A stretch of 64,000 bases of DNA from Ceratobasidium sp. AG-K (Eukaryota; Basidiomycota; Agaricomycetes; Cantharellales; Ceratobasidiaceae). Shown here one piece after another: positions 34,163 through 46,600 of the stretch. The position numbers and the translations under genes are program-made. The notes below the pieces were generated by a model. The model worked only from the letters and a program-made list of their open reading frames with translations, did not search any database and was not told the origin of the DNA. Each line of letters begins with the position of its first letter. Position 1 is the stretch's first letter. The DNA lies in NCBI GenBank assembly GCA_037039685.1, contig JAWNGF010000001.1:4526001-4590000 (forward strand). The letters are read 5' to 3'.

Positions 34163-35106
34163 TCAGGCGGTCTGAGTGGTGGTGTGGTGATGATGGGAAG
34201 GCGGGGTGTAGGGTACTCGCTGAGCAACGTTGCTCGGGCTGTTGTTGATCTAAAAAAGTGGGTTGTCAGTACATGCCGAATTGGAAGCAGAGTTCATAAC
34301 TCACCATGAGTTTCCACGCCTCTCCAGGCTGACGGGCCTTTTCGCTCTGCTCAAGAGCATCCTCATCTGGGAGGTGAATCGCTGAGAGACCGGCGCTGGC
34401 AAGGAGAACGGCAATCGTTACCCCTTGTGCGTACATACGGACCTGGACGATCTTTTGGGTGACTGGGAGACGCATTAGTTAGGATCTTGAGTGGAAGTCG
34501 AGTTAAACTTACATGGCACGGCGCGGGTACGGGCAAAGATCAAGCCGCCAGAAATAGCCATGGCGGTCACCCAGCTCATGCCAATAATTCCAAAGCGGTT
34601 CTCCTTGGCCCAGTGGAGCGCACGACCTTGGAGACTAAGTGCCCTAATACCAGCCTCCTCCTCTGCTTGTTCCTTTCGCAGGATATCAGCAGTGCGACCG
34701 TGCCATTGGGATTTGAGGTACGCCTGTGATCGATGTCAACGACAAGCCCAAAATCAAATAGGACCATCCTGACCTCATATGAAAGTTCTGCGTTAGTCAT
34801 GCCAGCAGCCAAAGTTGAGATGACTAGGAGCCATCCACGTTGGACTGGTGGGATTGCACGGATGGTAGGGTATCGTTTACTGGCAAAGTGTAGTGCGGGT
34901 ACGGCCCTGCCGGTGGAATCGAGTGTGAGAAACGATAACAAGGCTAGTAAGGGGTCACGTACAATCCAAGTCCCACGAGTGCTCCTTTGAAACCACCCCA
35001 GGCGGTAGCGGTAGCGGCCTCTTCTTGTTGTTGCTTGGTGGTGAGCTACATAGATGCTATGAGTACCAGAACATGTTACTTTGACGATAGCGTCCCATAC
35101 CTTCAT
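34163..35106 (-). CDS. Respiratory supercomplex factor RCF2-like, HIG1 domain, copy 3
   Basis: Full-length member of the array. Exon 1 MK, then LTTKQQQEEAATATAWGGFK, PALHFASKRYPTIRAIPPVQ, WLLVISTLAAGMTNAELSYE, a charged linker (LKSQWHGRTADILRKEQAEE), and the HIG1 membrane segments NRFGIIGMSWVTAMAISGGL and IVQVRMYAQGVTIAVLLASA with the R-x3-Q motif. The last exon gives a His/Thr/Pro tail (PPSHHHTTTQTA) unlike that of copy 2. All intron borders are GT-AG. Being intact and best conserved, it could be the ancestral functional copy; that is inference. Confidence 0.85.
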
Positions 35107-36301
35107 GTTGTAGGTGCAAGTTTAGTCTATGCGAATGTGCAAGTAGGGGTGCAAGAGCCGACGTAGGAGAGAGTAACGAGTTGGCTGGATCAGGTTCGGA
35201 GCACTGGTATAAATACTGGGGAGCGGCAGGACTAGGATCGGACTTTGCTTTCGAAAAAGTGCGGACAGCAGACTTCCACTCCCGGGTTCCGGCGGCAGAC
35301 TGCTGACAAAGACGCCGCTTGGCACCCAAATTGGAAAAGTGTAACCCCTCGGCAACAAAAATGTAACCGCTACAACCACATTCGGCCTATTTTACGAGCC
35401 TGATTGAACCTGAAATGGGCATCATAATTATTTTTATGTCAGCTGTGACGGGATGCGGCCAATTTGGACCGCTATCAAAAGCTCGAGCCGTGCTTGTTCG
35501 GGGATAGAAGCGTTAATAAGCGATCGGTTGAGCAAGACCAGCGATCTCGAAATGACGCTATAAAGCGGCTTCGGGTTGGGCACTCGAGCATTCAAACGGT
35601 GTAGTGATTCCTGCTCTGATGATGACGACGGCCTGGCTGCCCGACTGCCGTTTTTCGGCCACCAGTCCGCGTGAAAGTCGTACACTTGTCTGGGACTCAT
35701 GTTCTCGCCATTGTTTTAGCTCCGAGATGCGTTCTTGTCCTATTCCGGACATAGATGAATATTAGGCGACCGATGACGCGAACAGGCCTTCAGTTTGTTC
35801 TGTTCGAGGGAGATCTTCGTGACGAGATAGACAGGCTAGACTTCGGCGCTTTCTCTCGCTCACGAGACCGACCACATGCCTATCACTATATGTTGAGAGT
35901 AAAAGGCTTTTCACTTCACGCACTTCGCCGCGGTTAAGCTGTGCTCCTATTTCACACCTCTAACCATTGGTGGCAGGGCGTCCAAGCTTGTTCCTTGCCT
36001 GTAAAGGTTCCATTCGCATTGTGGACATTCAGCGCAAATAGCCTGCTCTTCACTTCTCTCAACTAGTACCGATCACGTTATCGGCAGTATGGCAATCCAG
36101 AGATCGCACCTGGCTTGGAACCAGGCTTTACGCAGCATATAGCGGACCGCAAGGCTGCCGCATGTTATGGAAGAACGTTGGGTCGTAACTGACTTATCTC
36201 CACAATGTGGGGGTATCCACTCCCGGGCACGAGGCGCAGGCACGCTTGATGGTACGGCGCAAATCTATATCTTTCCCAGTCTAAGCTAACCAACTCTCAT
36301 C
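35107..36301. other. Intergenic region with promoters of RCF2 copy 3 and the VHS/SH3 gene
   Basis: About 1.2 kb without a convincing gene. The 5' exon(s) of the VHS/SH3 gene probably lie in its last 200 bp (an ATG at 36167 opens a short frame ending at a GTACGG donor near 36252), but I could not join it in frame. A short inverted repeat (CCTGG...CCAGG) lies at about 36108-36125. Confidence 0.4.
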
Positions 36302-39300
36302 AGGCTGTCTGTCACCACTACACCCCTTGCGCTCACGACCCCTCAAAACAAAGAAGCCATTTCCTGGTTAACTTCTCTTGTACCTGATATGTCGGCGTGG
36401 AATGGTAAAGGTGGCACGGGGGGGTCACCTGAGTTTGTGCATATCGATGGGCTTGCAGGTGGTTCTACCACGAGCGGGACCACTGGTACGATATTTAGTC
36501 CCCCATAAATCCCTGATATTTATTGAACGTTAGCAGACAAATCGAGTGGAACCAAGGAACGAGAGCAAAAGGGCAAGAATTCAAACTCGAATCAACGAGG
36601 TCGAGGTGGCCAGCCAAGCAATGGCTCGACCAACTGGCAATCCATCATCAGTCAGTCCCTTCCAGTGGTTAGACTATGTCGCATATGCTGAACCTTTGGC
36701 CTCCCATAGATCGCTTGACGGACCAGACTATCCCGGAAGACCCAGCAGCTCTCCGACGATTGGGCGAGGACGTACGCAAGGCTGGTGCCAATGGGTAAGA
36801 GTAATCAGATTGTGCCGCGTACTTTGAATAACCGGGAGCGCATAGAGCTCGTGCGGCGGTGGATGCATTGCGTGTACGCATGCTGGACAAAAATGCAACA
36901 GCAGAAAATCGCACCCGTTCCATCTCTGTCGCGCGTGTTTTGGCTCAGCGAGCGTCGTCTGGCGCCGAGGCCCAGCGGTCTATTGCCGCACCACCTTTTG
37001 TCAATGCTCTCAAGACCGTTGCCAGTGATCCCGTGAGTAGCATCAAGTCCATCTGAGGTTTGTATTTATTTGGCCATGAAACAGAATGTGCGAGCCTCTC
37101 TGAGGACTTGGGCGTCTCAGATCCGCATTGGAGATCCCAACGATGCATCTGAGCTTGCACCGGTCACTGGCCTCGACGATCACCTCACCCAAGTCGGTGA
37201 ATCCACTGGGCCTACTGCTGCTCGCCGGCCATCTCTTGCTAATCCCGGGGCGACATCATTCCAAGGTCGGCCTCATTTAGCCACAACAGAAGAGGAGCCA
37301 GATGAGGATGTCCGCCAAGGCGTTCACGCTCATATCACCGGTGGCCGTACTCCGGGAGAACTGTTTGGCGCTCCAATGCCGGGTGGGTTTGGCGTTGATG
37401 GCGGCGCGCTTGATCCGAACGGCTCCGCGCTTGGTGGAGCGCTAGGCGGTACGCGAGAGTTTCCGCCATCGAGCATCCAGTCGATTCCTCCGCATTTACT
37501 AGGCGCCCGCCCAGGCCCGATGGGTGGTCCACGTTCTACATGGGGAGAAGAAGACGAGGGCATCCAGTCGGATGCTCCATCTACGCGAAGCAAGCGAACC
37601 TCCAAATCCAAATCCAAAGCGCCATCCGTTCAACCAGCATTTGGAGGGGCAACCCCCTCCATGGACGGCGGGCGCGAGGCGCGTGACAGGCTCAACGAGA
37701 GAGGCGCTCGTCAAGAACGTGGCCGATCGACCCGCTCGAGCTCACTCGCCGACGGCACGCTGTCCGAGCCAGAAAGTCCCATGATGCGTGGTCGTCCGAC
37801 TCCTGCTCGAGGAGCTCAGCCAATGACTACCTTGGATAATCCCCACATGTACTCACAGCGCATGCCTCCTCCGCAAGTGGGTAGGCCCCATCAAGCCCAC
37901 GATTCCTTTGGCCTTCATGCTGCCCGCTCGCGCTCTCCCTCCCCATCGACCACGAGTCGGTCACGCATGCCGAGCCGGGCGCGTGCCCAGTCGCGTCGCC
38001 GTCCTGCAGCAGCCAGCGACCCAGCGGCTACGCTTATCAACCTTGCAGGTGTCCAGTTCGTTCGCGCCATCGGGGAATACGAGGCTCTTCGGGAAGACGA
38101 ACTGTCCCTGCGCGAGGGAGATGTATTGGCCGTCATTCGACGTGAAGACAATGGGCGGTACTTGCTCGGTCATTCGCAGGGTCAGGTCGGGCGCTTCCCT
38201 GCGCATGTTGTGGTGAGCAGCGTTTTGAAATTTGACGAACCGAGGTTTTGAGCGCGTTTTAGGAAATATTGTCGCATCAAACAAAGAATCAAGGGGATTC
38301 GGCTGCCCAGGAAGAGAAGACCGCTGAATTGTTGCGCCGGGCAAGGGAGATCGACAGCTTTATGGACTCCCTACATGACTTTGATATCACCCGATACTGC
38401 ATCACAGAGGACGTCGATATCCAGGTATGCGTGGATGAGAGACAGTAGCACTTTAGGCCTGATCAGAATCCTAGGCAGAGCTTGCTGCTCTCTTGGGGCT
38501 GCGGAACGAAGTTGTCCGCCATTTGGATGAGACAACAACCGGTATAGGTGCGCATATATTCGCTCATTTATCGCTGATCCCACTGAACGCGGGTCTAAGG
38601 TCGCTTGAAATCCATGTTGAACAAGATCAGGGAGGTTCAGCGCGTGCACGATAAGATGATTGATTCTCGTATTGCGGGCTACACGCAACGAAGTAAGCCT
38701 CTTACATCCCGCTACCCACAGTATTGAACTAAATCTTATGCCTCGTAGCCGCACTTCATGATGCTACTCCTCGCATCAATTATCAAGAGCTCCCTGCCAA
38801 CGCGGCGTTCCAGTATGCGCCATTCGACATGTCCCAGTACATGAGGCGTACTACCGCCACAGCTGCACAACAAATCGAGCAAGCGCCCCCTACCCGACCT
38901 TCTATTGCACAAAGGACATACATCGATCAGCAACGTGGGTATCCTGAACCAGCTGCCCCGTTCCGCTATCGTCAAGCGCAAGATATGGCGTACCCCCCAC
39001 GTGCTGGTGCGGGCGCGGTACCCACACGTGCTAGGACTTACTCTTACACCCCCGCCGCGCCCGGGCAGAGGAGTCCCGAGGATATGTCGTCGGCATACGC
39101 CACGGAGCCAAGCACGCCTGGTGAGACGGGTATGCCGGTGAATCAGCCAGGGATGGGGCCCACCAACGTCCCTAGCGGACCGGGGTTGAATGGTCGATTT
39201 GTTTTCCCCACTCAGCAGCCATATGATACAAATCAGGATGGCAACGGAGAGGGGTGGGGTGAACGAGAGCGGCCAGGTGCCCGAAAAAATGAAACAGAGC

Positions 39301-39386
39301 CTGGAGCAGGATCTTCACGCATGAGAGGTGGGAGCCATATCGCATCTGAGGCGAGTGGACACACACATAACTCGCGTAGGTTTTGA
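36302..39386 (+). CDS. VHS-like / SH3-domain protein (Hse1/STAM- or Lsb5-like), 5' end unresolved
   Basis: Multi-exon gene; the first supported coding exon begins LSVTTTPLALTTPQNKEAIS. A VHS-like helical region spans LTDQTIPEDPAALRRLGEDV to SIAAPPFVNALKTVASDPNV and RASLRTWASQIRIGD. A long Pro/Ser/Arg-rich linker follows, then one SH3 domain (VQFVRAIGEYEALREDELSL, EGDVLAVI, GQVGRFPAHVV). Splicing at about 38212-38266 continues into a coiled, GAT-like helical region (LLRRAREIDSFMDSLHDFDI, LAALLGLRNEVVRHLDE, MLNKIREVQRVHDKMIDSRI) and a Pro/Gln/Tyr-rich tail. The order VHS-SH3-coil matches ESCRT-0 Hse1/STAM; Lsb5-like actin-patch proteins are an alternative. Role would be endosomal sorting or endocytosis. 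The true start lies upstream and is not resolved. Confidence 0.65.
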
Positions 39387-39705
39387 ATGAATGAATGGCT
39401 TACGACCGACGACTGTATTTTCACTATGTTCTCTGTAACATGCCATGTGTACAACTTCCGCATTATGTTTTCTTTGGCAAAATCAATTCATGCACCTTAT
39501 TTCGCTTGAAATCGAGAAGACAAATTATTCACATAAAACAACGATATCCCAGAGCAGTGGTACAGTGTGGTCAAAGGTCAATCATATAACAGTCATTAAT
39601 ACTCAAACCTCAAATTCGTAACTTCAACATTATCGCCCCTATCTATCGCTCGATCCGATACCTTCCTTCACCCGTTATGGCATAGATGCAAGTCCGGTCC
39701 CACAA
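39387..39705. other. Convergent 3' intergenic region
   Basis: AT-rich 319-bp interval between the 3' ends of the VHS/SH3 gene and the RING gene. No gene is seen. Confidence 0.5.
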
Positions 39706-41751
39706 TCATGAGGGCAACAACGGTGTCCTCTCGGTCACTATCCCTGGGCTCTCGCGTGCCCTCTGCCACCAGTGCCGAGGGCCAGCGTTCCACAATCGTG
39801 CGGGACCATTCAACCACCAGCCGGTCGTCCGGTCGCCCTCTGGCGTATCCGGGTTTACTCCTGAGCCCACGCCAGATTCGCCACCTTCCAGAACCCCGGT
39901 ACCAGATCCAGCGGTGGTCCTGTTCTCAGCATCCGATGGGTGTACTGCGACGGGGAAGACCCGTGCAGCGGTACGTGGAGCAGGATGAGTTACATCTGCT
40001 TTGCAGATAGGACACTAGATGCAGAATTGTCAGTGATGAGCAGCGAGTAAAATCGTAGATAGCCAAGAAGACGGAGTGGAATTCGCCAACGAATGGGAAA
40101 ATGTCTCAAACTACTATTACAGCATAAAGCTCTCACTCACCACTTTCCTCCTATTCAGTAACCACCCATCTACTTCCTCAACGTGGAATACATGACTGCA
40201 GGGTAGTACACGGACTCGATCCCCGCGTGCAAAAGAGCTGAGGCAGATTGCACATTCGCCTTGGGAGGCGAACCAGCTAGGGAGTACAGCTGATTCCGAG
40301 TCCGCAGCCGGTTGTGGCTGCTCGTCTCTCGTGGATTCCTGGGGCGTGGGCTCTTGGCTAGTGGTGGTGATTTCGTTCTCGGGAGTGTTCGCGGGGGATG
40401 TATCATTCCCATGGCTTGCGGCCCAATCCTTTTCAGACACCCATCCCACACCAGTCCATACCCTCACGGGCAATGCCCGGACTACATCTCCGGGTGCTCG
40501 TTGACGTGCGGCATGACGAGCTGCTCTGATACGGTGCACCAACAGTGTAATAAGCGTCATGATACTGTGAACCAGACATTAGTGAAGCGGGAGGAATTGA
40601 ACTACCAGTGAAATCGAGCCTACCTGGGCAACAACAAAAGGATGGCAAAAGACAGAATCGGGCTACATGTGACGCAGACTGTCGTTGGAGTGTGATCTCG
40701 CAACGGGCAGATGGACTTACGACCACCAGGCCCACGTCTCTTCCGGTCCCAGTACAACACTAACAGTGCGCAGACCGGAGGTACTCATATTACTTGAGGC
40801 AATCAGGTCCATAAGGGTCTTGTAGGTTGCGTGAGTCACGTATACCGCCGGGATGTTGATATCTCGCCCGTCCGCTACCAAAAATGATGTTAATTGGTAG
40901 ACTACCAGAAACTGTGGCCCACATACAGGCAGGGGACATTGATATCAAATCGTCTGATCCTGTAGGACCTGGGGGTGTGCCACCGACGATTGCCGCACGG
41001 GCACCGAGGCGCAACGCTTGACGGACCTGGGTCGCGTTTACGGATCGTTAGCCGGGGAACTGAGCTAGGAAACACTTAGGTCGGCAAATGTTACCTTCTC
41101 GTCGAACCCACACTTTCCGCGCATTACGAGCGCGATCCAGCTTTCATTCATAGACGGGCGGGGGTGTCCCTCGGGAATACGAAGAGGAGGGCACCCGGTA
41201 TTGTCATGCGTAATTGGGTATGGGACGGCTCCGGGCGAAGTCGCTACAGATGCAATAACATTAGACGTTTTTCAGTACCGACAAACTAAACTTACCTTGT
41301 TTTTCGCTGAGTGAATCGTTGGCATGAACCGTAAACGAATTGAGAGGAAGGAGGTGGCCTAGGAGGCCAGGAGATGTCATTATATGTGAACCAAATAGTG
41401 CAGGCCGGGCCGTAAATGTTTGAATCGGATCTCGGTCCTACACATCGTTCTTAGATTAACTCCAGTATAGTGAACTTGGTTGCTCACTACAACGCTCAAC
41501 TCGCTCTCCGCCATTGTCCAACCGTTCAAATTCCAAAGCCAGCCGTCTCCTGTCTGAGGCATGCCGAGATCGACAGCAAACGTTGAGCCGTGCTTATACC
41601 CCCGCATCCCGAGTGCCCGGCCAATGTCCAATAGGAAGTGGGTCCAGGAACGCTCCTCGTGTGCCTCCTGAGTGAAAGGCGCTGCCTTTGTTACGGATAA
41701 CAGTCCAGTGGCCCCATAGACCAACAGCATCGTGCAGGCTCCGAGCCGCAT
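39706..41751 (-). CDS. PA-TM-RING type E3 ubiquitin ligase
   Basis: Multi-exon gene for a membrane ubiquitin ligase like RNF13/RNF167/GRAIL. A signal peptide ([20 protein letters not shown], then TKA) starts the protein. A lumenal protease-associated-like region contains [14 protein letters not shown], spliced to [14 protein letters not shown] and [20 protein letters not shown]. One membrane span ([13 protein letters not shown] joined to IMTLITLLV) leads to a cytosolic RING-H2 finger: [32 protein letters not shown] and, after an intron, CPICKADV. A long Ser/Thr/Gly tail ends TERTPLLPS. Such ligases act on endosomes, lysosome/vacuole or Golgi. It is divergent with the SYLF gene across 205 bp. 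Confidence 0.82.
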
Positions 41752-41857
41752 GGTACCGTAGTCGAGTATTCGTGATGTGTCGGAACTGTGATCGTGGTCG
41801 TCTGGAACTCTCCATAGTGCCCGGCCGTAAATGGGGACACTTGGGCGAATTCGCTAT

Positions 41858-41863
41858 CACGTG
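41858..41863. promoter_or_regulatory. CACGTG element in the divergent RING / SYLF promoter
   Basis: TCACGTGAA site about midway in the 205-bp divergent promoter, 94 bp before the SYLF start and 107 bp from the RING start, so it could serve both. Confidence 0.45.
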
Positions 41864-41956
41864 AATTTTATATATGAGAAGGTCCCCTGCGTCATCGAGC
41901 CACCACACCCCATCCACTCTACCAACAACATAACACTCGAGCTATCCACTTGAACA

Positions 41957-43172
41957 ATGTCTATGCTTGACAAGTTCCGCGCCGGTGCCAAGAAGGCACA
42001 GCTCCAGGCGACCGCGTTTATGCAGGAGGGCGGTTCTCGCATGCAGCAAGAGTCAGCCGCCCTTATGAGGGGATTCTCACTTCCGGGAGAGGCCGAAAAG
42101 GCGGCAAAGATACTGGAGAGCTTTCTTGGTAGGTGACATTCGCCTTGTACACAAAGGCACCAGTGGCTTGTGTGAAGACCATCAATTTATACAAGTTCCA
42201 AATGATTTGTAGCCAACCCAGATCACCCCGAATCGGCGCTGAATGCTATCCCTAAAGCCGTGCTACAACGCGCGAGGGGATTGGCTGTGTTCCAGGTAAG
42301 TTACCTACTCCATCAGTGTAAACTCATTCATTCCGATGAATTCGCTTGTTACGCTAGGTTATCAAGGCGGGCTTTGTGTTCTCTGGAAAGGCAGGCTCTG
42401 GTCTTGTCCTCGCACGTCTTCCGGACGGATCGTGGAGCGCACCCAGCTGTATCGGCACAGCCGGTGTTGGTTGGGGTCTCCAGATTGGTAAGTTATGTCC
42501 CGATTCCTTCTCAACGCCAGGCGGATCAACTCATTAATTTCTTTATACGACCTCAAGGTGCCGATATTACCGACTTCGTCATCGTTCTCAATTCGGAGGA
42601 GGCTGTGCGCGCATTCTCAATGGGCGGGAATGTCACGGTTGGAGGAAATATCTCTGCCTCCGCGGGCCCAATTGGGACAGGAGGAGCAGTTCAGGCGAGC
42701 TTGGCAAGCCCAGCACCCATGTTCAGCTATTCCAAGAGCAAAGGTAATCGCGCTTCCTATGAATTTGAAGGGCGTAACTTACTGATTGGTTGGGATGGTG
42801 TAGGCTTGTTCGCGGGCTTGAGCTTGGAAGGCACCGTTCTCATTGAGCGGAAAGACGCAAATCGCGATTTCTACGGCTCGGACGTTCCGGCAAAGGACAT
42901 CTTGAGTGGAAGGGTCCCTCCACCAGAGGTAGCAGGGAAGATGTATGAGGTGCGTTCTTGTCCCATCGCTTAAGCCCATACTAGGCATAAGACGTCAATT
43001 AACCTACCCAATATAGATTATTGAAGCTGCTGAGGGACTCGATGAATCAGGTCTCCCCGCGAGCGCATACGTACCTGACGAGACTGGGGCACACCAGCCC
43101 GTGCCTCAGAGTGGTTACGCGGTCGGAGGACATGGGCAGAATACCACCGTCTTTGACGCAGACCAACATTAA
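41957..43172 (+). CDS. SYLF-domain protein (Ysc84/SH3YL1 type)
   Basis: Six-exon gene. Starts MSMLDKFRAGAKKAQLQATA. The SYLF (Ysc84) domain is recognised from NAIPKAVLQRARGLAVFQ, VIKAGFVFSGKAGSGLVLAR, SAPSCIGTAGVGWGLQI, GADITDFVIVLNSEEAVRAF, GNISASAGPIGTGGAVQAS, SYSKSKGLFAGLSLEGTVLI and ERKDANRDFYG. SYLF domains bind phosphoinositides and actin, and in yeast act at endocytic patches. There is no C-terminal SH3 domain; the protein ends in a short acidic tail (TTVFDADQH). An intron at about 42745-42804 is in frame but joins YSKSKG to LFAGLS. Confidence 0.88.
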
Positions 43173-43660
43173 CAAACACAAATCAATCTATATAGACTTT
43201 TGGAGCAAGTTCCGTGACAAGCAAGTAACGAATTCGTGATGATAAGTTTTGGATACCTTTTGTACATACATGAAACCTTTTCCAAACTCCAAGTTTTACT
43301 TCTTGTGTCGTCGAAGGGAGCAAGGTCATATGTGTCTGTGGCACTGGTTGCTTCCTCAACGTACGGAATCAAAATAACACCCGCAACCCGGGCGCTTGCA
43401 ACAGACACTTGGTCCCCACCATACCAATCTCCACTTTGCCAGAGGAGATCGGTATATAAGTTGTATTTATAGATTATTGAGTAGAATCAACGAAGTCCAT
43501 TTATTTACGGACCGATCGAACAGTAGTTGAATTCGCGGACGATCGACCGAACTCGGAGGTGATCGTTGCTGTATTGTAGCTCAACAGACCTAGTGCACAT
43601 CAAGTAAGCGCAATTCCCTCTATGTGCCTTCGTCACTACTAACAGTACACCCGGCAAGGC
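43173..43660. other. Intergenic region SYLF to PAN2
   Basis: About 490 bp with no gene recognised. Holds the SYLF 3' UTR and PAN2 promoter. Confidence 0.5.
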
Positions 43661-46600
43661 ATGGATCAGATCCAGCAGCCCCAACATAAATCAACCTATT
43701 ATACTCTCCCCAGCTTACATCTCACTTCGCAAATCCCTGTCACGACACTCTCCTTTGATCCCGTCTCTGACATTCTATGGACGGGATCGGCAGCGGGGTT
43801 AGTTACAGGGTACTTCGGAAATGTATCGACCACGGGATATGCGGGCAACCTAACTAGAGGCGTTACATTCCCCGTGAGGGGCGAAGCCGGCGTCCTGAAA
43901 TTGCTGGCGGGAGAAAAGGATGTTAAAGCGCTCGGAAGTGGCGGATTAGGGAGCTGGACGAAGGGTGGGGCGGGTCGATGGCAGTTCATGTGAGTTCATC
44001 GCGTTTGGTAGAACTTGCCTTGATTCGATTTGAAAGAGAACAGTCCGCAGGATCACCTATCGACATTTTCTTATCACCCTACGATCCCAAACACGTTCGT
44101 CGTCGCTACTCAAGCACCCAGCAATACCTTCCATATTGTGAATGCAATTACAGGGGCGTCTCTCCGACGAGTCCCTTCGCCGTCGCATGTTTCGCATTTA
44201 GCGCATCTTGGAACCTTGCTCGTCACTGGATCGGTTGATGGCATGCTCAGGACGCATGATTTCAGAGCAAAAGGAAGAGAGGAAACCGCTGCTGAGCACT
44301 CGTGCATTGCCCACACGGGTGGAATCCAAGCTTTGGAAGCAGGGGGCAACTACATATTTACAGCGGGTTGGGGTATCAGGCGAGCTATTCTATCAACCTG
44401 CTTCATGTGTTAGGGAACTGATTGTGCCATAGGCAATCTCACCCCCATGCGGAGCAATTTGTCAAGGTCTTTGACTCGCGCATGCTTCGCCCGCTTCCTC
44501 CCATTCCGTTTGCAGATTTGCCTTCGTTTATTAGAGTGCATCCAAAGAAGCCATCAACAATAGTAATTGCCTCAAATCAAGGATTCGTGAATGTCATCGA
44601 CGTCGCACAACCTGCTGGAACGCCAGATTTCGTTCAGGTATGGTTTATTTCTTTCCCCAAAGCGCATGACCGAGCCCAACGAACGCCCATAGGTGCCAAC
44701 ATCGTCGTACTTGACGGCTTCAGCTATCTCTCCCAGTGGGGATTATGTAGCTCTTGGGGACGCGGAAGGGTTCGTGCATTTGCTATCATGTGTGCCGGAG
44801 GATGCAGCGGAACCCGTACCGTTCAACGGATATGAAGGAGAGCCACTTGTATGGGCCCACAAACCTGCTGACTTACCGGAAATCCAGTGGGCTGCCGATA
44901 CGTATGTCGGTGCATACCCTTTCTCTGTGTTACCACTGATATGCACATACGCAATTTATTTAGACCACTCAGTAGCATAGGGTTACCCTACTACAAGACA
45001 CCTCTTCTTTCCTCCCAAATCTCGCTTAGCGTCCCCCATGGAATACAGGCATTCCCTCCCCCAGCCAAGATCCCACCTAAAGTACTCGAGACGATGCGAA
45101 CAGTAGATTTCGTAGGATATGCGCCGTTGCCCAAGGATCTAATGGGGAAGAGAAATGTTGCACCAACCGCCCATGTTGAGAGTGGTCGGTTTAGAAGTAC
45201 AAGGACCACAAGAAAGATATCCGATGTCGGCGCGGTGCGTTCTATCCCATTGGACGGGACCACGTACACTAATATCACTTGACATAGGTTACAGACCAGG
45301 TAGGCGATGTGTCGATATCGGAAATCCCCAAGCCCTACAGGAGGGTGGAAATCATGTATTCCAAATTCGGTGTCGAAGATTTTGATTTTGGGTGAGTGTA
45401 TGCACCTGCTCACCAGCGATGTCACTGTTCAACCTATACGCCTAGTTATTATAACAAAACCAAGTACAGCGGCCTCGAAACTCATATCCTCAACTCGTAT
45501 ACCAATGCTCTACTCCAGGCCCTTCATTACGTTCATCCTGCTCGACGGGTTGCTCAGTCTCATATCACAACGCCATGCCAAACTGAACACTGTCTTCTAT
45601 GCGAATTTGGCTTTCTGACTCGGATGCTAGAAGATGCAAAGGGAGTCAATTGCCAAGCTAGTAACTTTTGCAAGACAATCCCAAAGATACAACAGGGTAA
45701 GTTCCAGCTCTCTTCTGGTGATCGGACGTATGTCATTGAAATGTATACGGCAGCTGGTGCTCTGGGTGTCGTGGACTATCAAGCAGAAGGGTTGAAGCGG
45801 GACTATGGCGCAATTATACAAGTCTTTAATAGGTTCTTACTGGAGGAAATGAGCGCACGGAGCGACGTATCTGGCGGAAACCCATTGCTAACAAAAATAC
45901 CCGAAAAACGAGTCGGATGATAGTGCACGCAAGTCGACTGTAACGCAATTAATGGGCATTGATGCCAGGTCAATCGTTCAATGCGGTGCTTGTGGCTCAA
46001 TAACCGAGAAAGAGACGCTCAGCCACGTTGTGGATCTGATGTCCACCCGAAAAGTAAGCACCCCCAATTCCTCAACAATTTGGCTAACATGCCCGATATA
46101 TAGTCTCAGCCGCCTGTCACTTTTGGCTCCCTGTTGGGTGCATCCATCCTACGTGAGACAACGCATCGCTCGACCTGTCAATCGTGCAAACAGCAAGCGA
46201 CGTTTCGTACACAACGTGTCGTGTCTCCAGATTCGCTGCCACCTGTACTGGCTGTGAATACAGCAGTTCTCACAGATGAAGCCGGGAGTATATGGAGAAC
46301 CAAGGGCCAGAGCTTCCTGACTCCTGAGGTCAAGGTTGCATGCGGAAAGGACGGGGAAGAAAGCGTGGAGTACGAACTTCGGGTGAGTAAAAACAACGAT
46401 ACTGAAGGTAAAAATAAAAGCATGGTCTGACAAGCAAAAAGTCGATGGTCGTAGAGGTCAAGAACGAGACTCACGCCCCGCATTTGGTCGCGCTTGCCAA
46501 GATTCCGGGAGATGGATGGTACCTATTCAACGATTTCGTTGTCCGAAGCGTGTCAGAGACGGAAGCACTGTCATTTGTTGGCACTTGGAAGGTAATTGCG

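Noticed and set aside
36108..36125. Short inverted repeat CCTGG...CCAGG
   Set aside because: Five-base stem only, no T-run or RNA family signature; such hairpins are expected by chance.
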